From Deltaproteobacteria bacterium (GTDB lineage: Bacteria; Desulfobacterota; DSM-4660; Desulfatiglandales; Desulfatiglandaceae), in NCBI GenBank assembly GCA_018644785.1, contig JABGPV010000057.1, forward strand, positions 1 through 21,101: a DNA stretch of 21,101 nt, given 5' to 3'. Of the stretch, positions 16,145 through 21,101 are shown piece after piece. Every line of letters begins with the position of its first letter. Position 1 is the stretch's first letter. A model generated the notes under the pieces. The model did not search any database. It was given only the letters and a program-made list of their open reading frames with translations, and had not been told where the DNA came from. The position numbers and the translations under genes were made by a program.

Positions 16145-16215
16145 GGCAACCTATCAACGGATACCAATTCGTAACGAAGCTCAAGTAAACTGGAGATAAC
16201 CCAAGAAAATATAAC

Positions 16216-17148
16216 CTACACCTCAGGCAGTGCCAGATCCTTGGGCCCCATCTCAGAACATCTGGCGGCTGGGTTAAACATCTCAATGAGTTCCGTAAGA
16301 ATCCGGGCTATCTTCACCTTTTCACGCACTAATCCTTTGTGAAACGCCTCCGTGACATAAGGTTTATAGATAGACGCTTCTGAAGCTCCGGGCTCGATCT
16401 TGAAATAGCAAGGAGATGCTACCCTGGCCATTTCAGCCGCCTCCCAGGACCGGTTATACCCCCCCATTGCATCCACCAAGACAATATAGAGGTCCAAGGG
16501 CATCTTGACCGCCTTCCGAATGGAAGCCAGCATAGGCAGAGTAAGATCAGCGAGGGGGTTGAAAGTGTCGGCGCCAATTTTCTCCAGAAGTTTAGCTCCC
16601 GCCGCGTTACCGTGTCCGGCGAAAACAGAAACTTTGAAAACCACATCCCTGGGAAGGTCGCCAGCCTCCCTCATCTCGCATAGCAGCCACAAAAGTCCCT
16701 CATCAACAACAAGGAAACCCCTCAAGCCCGCTTCGATGCATCGGTAGATGTCGCTGAGGACATAGCGAAGGTTATCTGATCCTCTCGTTCTCAGGCCCGA
16801 AACGTAACCCTCGGGAGTAGCCAATTGACGCCCTGTATCCCAGGACCGAGTCGGGGCTGGGGTCATAATTAACTCGATTCTATTGCTGGCACCTAAGCGA
16901 GCCATCTCCTGGAGTTCGGAAAACGTTAAACACGTAGCCCCTCCGACCGTACATATGGCTCTGTGAACGGGAACCTGGAACTCCTCCATGGCTCTGAGCA
17001 TGGCTTCAAAAGTTGAAGGTCTTTCCACACCCGCGATTTCAATCCGGTAATGGGCTCCATCTGCAAATGTAAGAGGAGAATTGACCAGGTCTCCCGGATC
17101 TCTTCCCGGTATGTCATATTTTTCCATTATTTCCATAACATTTTTCAT
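16216..17148 (-). CDS. Conserved TIM-barrel protein resembling peptidase U32-like family, function unknown
   Basis: A 310-residue protein. It begins MEIMEKYDIPGRDPGDL and contains GAHYRIEIAGVE, a long run of alternating strands and helices, GFLVVDEGLLWLLCEMREAG, VVFKVSVFAGHGNAAGAKLL, ADTFNPLADLTLPMLASIR and DLYIVLVDAMGG. I read this as an alpha/beta barrel. Similar proteins are often labelled U32-type peptidases, but nothing here shows protease activity. GGGAGA lies 6 bases before the ATG, and the gene starts 19 bp after the IlvD-like stop, so the two form one operon. An aldolase-, lyase- or isomerase-like role on the dehydratase product is a guess from context. Confidence 0.7.
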   Translation of the reverse strand: MKNVMEIMEKYDIPGRDPGDLVNSPLTFADGAHYRIEIAGVERPSTFEAMLRAMEEFQVPVHRAICTVGGATCLTFSELQEMARLGASNRIELIMTPAPTRSWDTGRQLATPEGYVSGLRTRGSDNLRYVLSDIYRCIEAGLRGFLVVDEGLLWLLCEMREAGDLPRDVVFKVSVFAGHGNAAGAKLLEKIGADTFNPLADLTLPMLASIRKAVKMPLDLYIVLVDAMGGYNRSWEAAEMARVASPCYFKIEPGASEASIYKPYVTEAFHKGLVREKVKIARILTELIEMFNPAARCSEMGPKDLALPEV

Positions 17149-17167
17149 TTTATCTCCCTTTTCCCTG

Positions 17168-18859
17168 CTATCGAACTCTCAGGATCGCTCCCTTGTCTAC
17201 CGAGTCCACGAGTTTAACATAAATTTCTCCCAGAAAACCTCCTCGTATCTTAGGCTCCGGGGGCTTGGTAATTTCAAGTCTCTCTTTGATTTCTGTTTCG
17301 CTCAATTCAACCTCAAGAATGCGGTTTGGGATGTCGTAGAAGATAACATCACCATCTTTGACTGCGGCAAGTGCCCCCCCATCCACGGCTTCTGGCGAGA
17401 CATGACCTATGGCAGGACCTCGGTTCCAGCCTGAAAACCGCCCATCAGTGACCAGTGCAACTGAATTATCCAACCCCATACCGCATATAATTGTCTGGAA
17501 GGTGTACATCTCGCGCATTCCGGGGCCCCCTTTGGGACCTTCATATCGTATTACCGCTATATCTCCGGGGCTTATCCGACCAGCCAGAAGGCCCTCTTTG
17601 GCATCATCCTCGCTATCAAACACTTTGGCTGGTCCTCGTCGGCTCATCATATCAGGAGATACTGCCGTTTGCTTCACAACAGCGCCATTAGGGGCGAGAT
17701 TCCCTTTAAGAACGGCGATAGCACCTTCAGGATAAATTGGATTATCAAGCGACCGGATCACATCCGGGTCTAAATTATTAGCGAGTTGGAGGTTTTGTTT
17801 AAGCAAATTGCCGGTGCATGTGAGGGCATCAAGGTTCAATATGGATTTTAACTCTTTCATTACAGCTTGAATACCTCCTGCCCGACCAAAATCCTCCATC
17901 GTATATGGGGAACCAGCTGTTATGTTCGCCAAATGTGGTGCTTTTCTGCTTATCTTGTTCCAATGGTTCAAGGGGATTTCAATTCCTAACTCATGAAGGA
18001 TCGCGGGAATGTGAATCACCGCGTTAGTTGACCCGCCAATGGCTGAATGGACAATCATCGCATTTTCAATAGATTCCCTGGTCATGATATCTTTAGAACA
18101 GATGTTCTTCTCCACAAGCCCCATGATCTTTCGCCCTGCAGCTTTACCGAGACGGTAGATCGAGGCGTTGACCGCTATCTCTGTCCCATTGCCCGGTAAA
18201 GACATGCCCATGGCTTCTGCCATAGAGCACATGGTGTGGGCGGTACCCATTATGCAGCAGGCCCCGCAGGTGGGGCAGACGTTATCCTCAACTTGCTTAA
18301 ACTCGGCGTCGGTCATCCTGCCGTGCTTCCAGACAGGATACATCTCGTTAATGTGGTGAGCCTGAATCTTTTCCCCCTGAAATCTTCCCGAAAGCATTGA
18401 CCCGCCGGTCACCATTATTGCAGGGAGATTTATCCGTGCGAGAGCGATCAGCTGGGCTGGAACGACCTTGTCGCAGGTCGACAATGAAACGATCCCATCT
18501 ACCCTCTGCGACTGAACCATCATTTCAATTGACGCAGCCATGATGTCCCGGCTGGGCAGAATCCAATGCATACCCACAGTCCCATCAGATAAGCCATCGC
18601 ATGGCGCAATGTGGTTGAACTCAATGGGCATCCCCCCCGACTGCCAGATGCCAATTTTGACTGCTTCGGCCAGTTTTTTCAGGTGAAAATGTCCCGGGAC
18701 AAACTCATTCCAGGAGTTTGCCACAGCAATAAAAGGCCGATTCAAATCTTGGTCATCAAAATTCATAGACTTGAACAAGGCGCGCCGCTCATAGTATGAA
18801 TCCTCGGGCACCTGCCGGCTGTTAAGATGGGGGTAGTCAGAGATTTTCTTAATAGTCAT
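17168..18859 (-). CDS. IlvD/Edd-family dehydratase (hydroxy-acid or sugar-acid dehydratase)
   Basis: A 563-residue protein of the dihydroxy-acid/6-phosphogluconate dehydratase family, which removes water from a 2,3-dihydroxy acid to give a 2-oxo acid. Seen are [28 protein letters not shown] (C129), the cysteine cluster CPTCGACC (195-202), [14 protein letters not shown] and VTDGRFSG. The VPGH and CPTCGxC pattern resembles oxygen-sensitive [4Fe-4S] IlvD, fitting an anaerobe. Start 18859 is preferred to ATGs at 18865 and 18877 because GAGGTGA is then correctly placed. There are no other isoleucine-valine genes, and the neighbours are a VOC protein, GntR and a binding protein. A catabolic sugar-acid substrate is therefore more likely than branched-chain amino acid synthesis. 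Confidence 0.9.
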   Translation of the reverse strand: MTIKKISDYPHLNSRQVPEDSYYERRALFKSMNFDDQDLNRPFIAVANSWNEFVPGHFHLKKLAEAVKIGIWQSGGMPIEFNHIAPCDGLSDGTVGMHWILPSRDIMAASIEMMVQSQRVDGIVSLSTCDKVVPAQLIALARINLPAIMVTGGSMLSGRFQGEKIQAHHINEMYPVWKHGRMTDAEFKQVEDNVCPTCGACCIMGTAHTMCSMAEAMGMSLPGNGTEIAVNASIYRLGKAAGRKIMGLVEKNICSKDIMTRESIENAMIVHSAIGGSTNAVIHIPAILHELGIEIPLNHWNKISRKAPHLANITAGSPYTMEDFGRAGGIQAVMKELKSILNLDALTCTGNLLKQNLQLANNLDPDVIRSLDNPIYPEGAIAVLKGNLAPNGAVVKQTAVSPDMMSRRGPAKVFDSEDDAKEGLLAGRISPGDIAVIRYEGPKGGPGMREMYTFQTIICGMGLDNSVALVTDGRFSGWNRGPAIGHVSPEAVDGGALAAVKDGDVIFYDIPNRILEVELSETEIKERLEITKPPEPKIRGGFLGEIYVKLVDSVDKGAILRVR

Positions 18860-18892
18860 GTGCATCACCTCAGCCATAAAAAAAAGGTTTTA

Positions 18893-19285
18893 GTGTTTTC
18901 AGATGCCCAAGATTCTATCAACCATGAAGAGGGAGACTACAACCTGTGTTTACTGGCGTCAAGTACATGCCCCAGTGAGATATTTACGCTGTACCATTTT
19001 TTGCCGGGCTTGGAGGCCCACCGGGCCGGAAGAGAAATGCGAGAACCAGCAGTTCCGGAAAAATTAGTTGACAATAAAAATTGTCCTATTTATACCATTA
19101 ACGAGTCAATTGAAGGTTCCGCAAATGCGGCCAAGGGCTTTCCCGAAGGAGTGCTGAGTTTTTACAAGAAGCCGGAATTCGCTCTGACCCTAAAGAATTT
19201 CGAGAACTTCTCAAAGGGCTTAATCGACAAGGCCATCAACGAGGCATCACAAAACAGGATGAAAAAGGAGGACCTAAGGCAGTGA
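18893..19285 (+). CDS. Possible small or remnant coding region before the VOC gene
   Basis: An open frame ends at TGA 19283-19285, overlapping the next gene's GTG as GTGA. The likely start is GTG 18893 with AAGG five bases upstream, giving about 130 residues. An ATG at 18827 would overlap the divergent dehydratase. I recognise no domain. The last third has strongly C/G-ending codons (19105-19285), which looks genuinely coding, and AAGGAGG for the next gene lies within it. The first part is less convincing and contains a promoter-like sequence. It may be a real small protein or the decayed tail of a larger one. Confidence 0.35.
   Translation: MFSDAQDSINHEEGDYNLCLLASSTCPSEIFTLYHFLPGLEAHRAGREMREPAVPEKLVDNKNCPIYTINESIEGSANAAKGFPEGVLSFYKKPEFALTLKNFENFSKGLIDKAINEASQNRMKKEDLRQ
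19068..19096 (+). promoter_or_regulatory. Promoter-like sequence with palindrome upstream of the VOC gene
   Basis: TTGACA (19068-19073), a 17-bp spacer and TATACC (19091-19096) resemble a housekeeping promoter. The perfect inverted repeat GACAAT-AAAA-ATTGTC (19070-19085) overlaps the -35, as an operator would. It lies about 190 bases before the VOC start and within the uncertain open frame. Confidence 0.4.
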
Positions 19286-19680
19286 TTCTGGGCGTAGGAC
19301 ACATAGGGATAGCTGTCAAAGACATTGAAGAAAGCGTCAGAGTCACTTCAAAGGCACTTGATCTTCCCATGCCAGCCATAAGGGATGTCCCTGATAGGAA
19401 AATGAAGGTTGCTTTGCTGAATCTGCACGGGATATGTCTGGAATTTATTCAAGATTACAGCGAAAATGGTGAATTCGCCAGGTTCGCGAGGGAAAGGGGG
19501 GATGCAATTCATCATTTGTGTCTCTTGACAGACGATATCGAGGCAGACGCGGACTCCCTTGTAGAGAGAGGTGTCGAGCTAAGGAGCAGAAAACCAACCG
19601 TCGGGCTGAGAGGTAAAAGAATCGTTTTTACGAAATCCAGTGCCCTCAACGGCATTCCGTTCGAGTTGTCTGAACCATAG
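19282..19680 (+). CDS. VOC-family protein, methylmalonyl-CoA epimerase/glyoxalase-like
   Basis: A 132-residue protein with GTG start (19282) and AAGGAGG upstream. It has the paired beta-alpha-beta-beta-beta modules of the vicinal oxygen chelate fold. GHIGIAV near the N-terminus supplies H7, IHHLCLLTDDIEA supplies H77/H78, and PFELSEP supplies E128; together these resemble the metal ligands of methylmalonyl-CoA epimerase. It may epimerise or isomerise a 2-oxo or CoA-bound intermediate. It is oriented away from the dehydratase operon, next to the GntR regulator. The assignment within the VOC superfamily is tentative. Confidence 0.85.
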   Translation: MILGVGHIGIAVKDIEESVRVTSKALDLPMPAIRDVPDRKMKVALLNLHGICLEFIQDYSENGEFARFARERGDAIHHLCLLTDDIEADADSLVERGVELRSRKPTVGLRGKRIVFTKSSALNGIPFELSEP

Positions 19681-19739
19681 AATATAGATGTCTCTGAACA
19701 TGCTGCGTGAGCTCTCCTTGCAGCTGTCAAAATGAAAAA

Positions 19740-19800
19740 CCGCCAGGGCAAAAGGAACGCCCCACGAAGGATAAGCTCATCCTTCCCACCACCCTGGCGG
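19740..19800. repeat. Two-stem structured element after the VOC gene
   Basis: CCGCCAGGG (19740-19748) pairs perfectly with CCCTGGCGG (19792-19800). Inside, GAAGGAT (19766-19772) pairs with ATCCTTC (19779-19785) around a 6-base loop. The internal bulge is asymmetric, 17 bases on the left and 6 on the right. No T-run follows, so it is not a standard intrinsic terminator. It could be a structured RNA, a processing or stability element, or a repeat-family member. The surrounding 19801-19953 shows no convincing gene; an 87-codon open frame across it (19707-19970) has no recognisable domain. Confidence 0.55.
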
Positions 19801-19953
19801 GCGGTCAGTCCATGAAGGATCACAATCCAAGCCTTTCCTGCATTCCGGAAGAATTTCTAAGAGCCTGTTTGACAATTATCTCACCGACTCGGCCTGTCCA
19901 TTTATTGGTTATTGAGAATGCATCAGAAGAATTTTTCCACTTCAAAAAACTTG

Positions 19954-19981
19954 TTGACAGGAAGGAATGATATGATATATT
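19954..19981 (+). promoter_or_regulatory. Promoter of the second gntR gene
   Basis: TTGACA (19954-19959), a 16-bp spacer and TATATT (19976-19981) with a preceding TG form a strong extended -10 promoter. Predicted transcription begins near 19988, leaving a leader of about 95 bases before the gntR ATG. Confidence 0.65.
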
Positions 19982-19996
19982 TGATACCGAATCAAA
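19980..19996. promoter_or_regulatory. Palindrome TTTGATACCGAATCAAA at the gntR promoter, probable operator
   Basis: A perfect 6-bp inverted repeat with a 5-base centre covers the end of the -10 box and the expected transcription start. This is a classical position for autorepression. The adjacent FCD-type GntR protein is the obvious candidate binder. Confidence 0.55.
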
Positions 19997-19997
19997 T

Positions 19998-20050
19998 TTT
20001 TGCTCAATCCTTCACAAACTCCCCTTTTGAGGATTCCGAATTGAGCAAAA
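19998..20050 (+). repeat. Long hairpin in the gntR leader
   Basis: TTTTGCTCAAT (19998-20008) and ATTGAGCAAAA (20040-20050) are perfect 11-bp arms with 31 bases between them. An extra AATCC/GGATT complementarity (20006-20010, 20031-20035) offers an alternative fold. The hairpin lies wholly inside the predicted 5' leader, 32 bases before the ATG. It could be an RNA structure or a second, widely spaced operator. Confidence 0.5.
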
Positions 20051-20082
20051 CCTTGCTGTAACCGGATGGGAATCAGAGATAT

Positions 20083-20754
20083 ATGATCTTAGGCACCCCA
20101 CTCAAACAACAGTCCTTACAGAAACTGGTGCACCGAACCATCCGGCAGGCCATCCTGGAACGTGAAATTGAGCCTGGGGAGCAGATAAATATAAGAAAAC
20201 TGGCCGAGAGGTTGAGCGTGAGTACCATGCCGGTGCGGGAAGCGCTACGGCAGTTAGAGACCGAGGGCATGGTCAACTTCAATTCCAATAAGCGCATTGT
20301 AGCCAGTCAACTCTCGATATCTGAGCTTTTGGACATTTACAGCATTAGAATTCCTCTGGAAGAGATGGCGCTGTTAAAATGTTTCGAGCGTAAAGACGAA
20401 TCGGGGTTGAGGCATTTGGAGGAACTCCAACGGCAAATGTCAAAGCCCGATATAAGCGGGGTAGAGTGGTTTAATCTCAACCGGACTTTCCATATGAAGC
20501 TCCACGAAATGTCAGGCTCGTTACGCCTTTACAATATTTTACAGGGGTTATGGAACAGCACCGGTCCTTATTTACGCATTTATTCCGAAGACAAAAGGAA
20601 CGTGATCAAGGGCAATCAGGAGCACGAGTTGATTTTGAAGGCGCTACGAAAGGGCGATAGGAGTGTTGCCAAGAGAGTTCTGCGCAAACACTTTCGCAAT
20701 GGACTCAAGGCTATAAAGTCGAACATAGAGTCACAACCGGAAAACATTGATTGA
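20083..20754 (+). CDS. GntR-family transcriptional regulator, FadR/FCD type (second copy)
   Basis: A 223-residue regulator with winged helix-turn-helix at about 12-75 (LAERLSVSTMPVREALRQLE, then EGMVNFNSNKRI). The FCD domain is at about 80-210, with N133-x3-H137, H181 and H203 as probable metal-site residues (Asn replaces the commoner Asp). It differs clearly from the regulator at 9613-10284, so it is not a recent duplicate. It has its own promoter, a palindromic operator and a hairpin leader. Position suggests control of the dehydratase, VOC and binding-protein genes around it, with an organic or sugar acid as effector. That is inference from context. Confidence 0.9.
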   Translation: MILGTPLKQQSLQKLVHRTIRQAILEREIEPGEQINIRKLAERLSVSTMPVREALRQLETEGMVNFNSNKRIVASQLSISELLDIYSIRIPLEEMALLKCFERKDESGLRHLEELQRQMSKPDISGVEWFNLNRTFHMKLHEMSGSLRLYNILQGLWNSTGPYLRIYSEDKRNVIKGNQEHELILKALRKGDRSVAKRVLRKHFRNGLKAIKSNIESQPENID

Positions 20755-20800
20755 GGCTGGGTTCATGAGGCCTAAATTCGATTCTTCATGGAGACGGATA

Positions 20801-20814
20801 ATGATCTAGATCAA
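20801..20814. promoter_or_regulatory. FNR/CRP-like palindrome upstream of the Tat-signal binding protein
   Basis: ATGATCTAGATCAA contains the perfect 12-bp palindrome TGATCTAGATCA and matches 9 of 10 defined bases of the FNR-type site TTGAT-N4-ATCAA. It lies in the 191-bp gap between gntR and the next gene. A GntR operator is an alternative reading. Confidence 0.4.
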
Positions 20815-20832
20815 TGATTCGTGCTAAGCTAT

Positions 20833-20848
20833 TGGCGCTTCAATTACA
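20833..20848 (+). promoter_or_regulatory. Weak sigma-54-like -24/-12 element
   Basis: TGGCGC, five bases, then TTACA has the correct 12-base separation of the -24 GG and -12 positions. The -12 element has AC instead of GC. It is the only promoter-like sequence I see between the palindrome and the binding-protein gene. Confidence 0.2.
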
Positions 20849-20861
20849 GGAGGACGGCCTG

Positions 20862-20903
20862 ATGCCCCGCGCTGAGGCTTCCTTGCTGGGTGGGGCTGGG
20901 TGA
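20862..20903 (+). CDS. Possible 13-residue leader ORF
   Basis: ATG 20862 has AGGAGG eight bases upstream and encodes MPRAEASLLGGAG before TGA 20901-20903. Its coding sequence is enclosed by GCCCC (20864-20868) and GGGGC (20892-20896), which can pair. It ends 42 bases before the binding-protein ATG. A translated leader that affects downstream expression is possible; a chance frame is not excluded. Confidence 0.3.
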   Translation: MPRAEASLLGGAG

Positions 20904-20945
20904 TCAACTTCTAATAACCTTTAGAGAATTAAGGAGGATGAGATC

Positions 20946-21101
20946 ATGGATGAGTTGAAAAAGGAGAATGGGCGGAAAAAAGATAAGGGAATGAACCGGC
21001 GCACCTTTATCAAGACAACTGGTATGATGGCTGGCGCAGCGGCAATTGGAGGATTTCATTTCATCCCCAGCCGGGCCCTTGCTGCAAAAGGACCTATTAA
21101 G
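20946..21101 (+). CDS. Tat-exported solute-binding protein, N-terminal part (3' truncated by window)
   Basis: The first 52 residues are visible. A basic start is followed by the twin-arginine motif NRRTFIK (17-23), a hydrophobic stretch GMMAGAAAIGGF and a cleavage-like ALAA, so the protein is exported folded by Tat or anchored outside. AAGGAGG lies 8 bases before the ATG. The mature beginning AAKGPIK resembles branched-chain-amino-acid-type (periplasmic binding protein type 1) receptors, but TRAP receptors start similarly. A transporter operon probably continues beyond the window. It follows gntR by 191 bp. Confidence 0.7.
   Translation, partial: MDELKKENGRKKDKGMNRRTFIKTTGMMAGAAAIGGFHFIPSRALAAKGPIK

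Noticed and set aside
16145..16215. Terminator between the convergent hydroxyacid dehydrogenase and the U32-like gene
   Set aside because: No stem followed by a T-run is present on either strand in the 71-bp gap.
18860..18980. Promoter for the dehydratase operon on the minus strand
   Set aside because: TTGACG and TAGAAT boxes can be found, but none pair with acceptable spacing and a good partner, so I could not support one.
19707..19970. 87-codon + strand open frame after the VOC gene
   Set aside because: It passes through the two-stem element and into the gntR promoter; no domain or start signal supports translation.
1..21101. CRISPR array, tRNA or rRNA genes
   Set aside because: No regularly spaced direct repeats, no recognisable tRNA cloverleaf or CCA-like ends and no rRNA segments were seen on reading through both strands.

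Overview
The window looks like a chromosomal stretch from an anaerobic or facultative, moderately G+C-rich proteobacterium-like organism, most plausibly Desulfobacterota. This rests on the abutting nrdR-ribD pair, molybdenum-hydroxylase genes, an oxygen-sensitive type IlvD/Edd dehydratase, several FCD-type GntR regulators and a Tat-exported binding protein. It is an impression from protein families and codon use, not a database match.

Left (1-7307): the end of nrdR abuts ribD on the + strand. ribD runs tail to tail, with a 23-bp CDS overlap, into a tightly packed minus-strand operon. In transcription order that operon is a pyridoxamine-phosphate-oxidase-like flavoprotein, a GT1-type glycosyltransferase, and a complete sugar-type ABC importer (binding protein, two permeases, MalK/UgpC-type ATPase). 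Four of the six genes end in 4-bp ATGA overlaps or within 3 bp of the next start.

Middle-left (7308-9278): an accessory island. A BrnT-like toxin and ribbon-helix-helix antitoxin lie on the minus strand, and their last codons run into a 128-bp inverted repeat with the architecture of an integron attC site. The pair has its own near-consensus promoter with a palindromic operator between the -35 and -10, and it appears leaderless. A second, poorer attC-like fold and a gene-poor A+T-rich stretch follow. Then comes a minus-strand short-chain dehydrogenase broken by a single-base frameshift.

Middle-right (9532-16144): a + strand catabolic cluster. It holds a GntR/FCD regulator with its own promoter, the FAD, 2Fe-2S and molybdopterin subunits of a xanthine-dehydrogenase-family hydroxylase, a TIM-barrel isomerase/epimerase-like protein and a D-2-hydroxyacid dehydrogenase. 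The likely theme is oxidation of an aldehyde or heterocycle followed by hydroxyacid/oxoacid interconversion. The substrate is not visible.

Right (16216-21101): a second catabolic locus with a divergent layout. An IlvD/Edd-family dehydratase and a conserved U32-like TIM-barrel protein of unknown function are on the minus strand. A possible small ORF, a methylmalonyl-CoA-epimerase-like VOC protein, a second GntR/FCD regulator and the start of a Tat-signal binding protein are on the + strand. Its non-coding DNA is rich in structure: a 61-bp two-stem element, a promoter with an overlapping palindrome and a long hairpin leader before gntR, and an FNR-like palindrome plus a 13-codon leader ORF before the binding protein. 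The genes suggest uptake and dehydration of a hydroxy- or sugar acid under GntR control.
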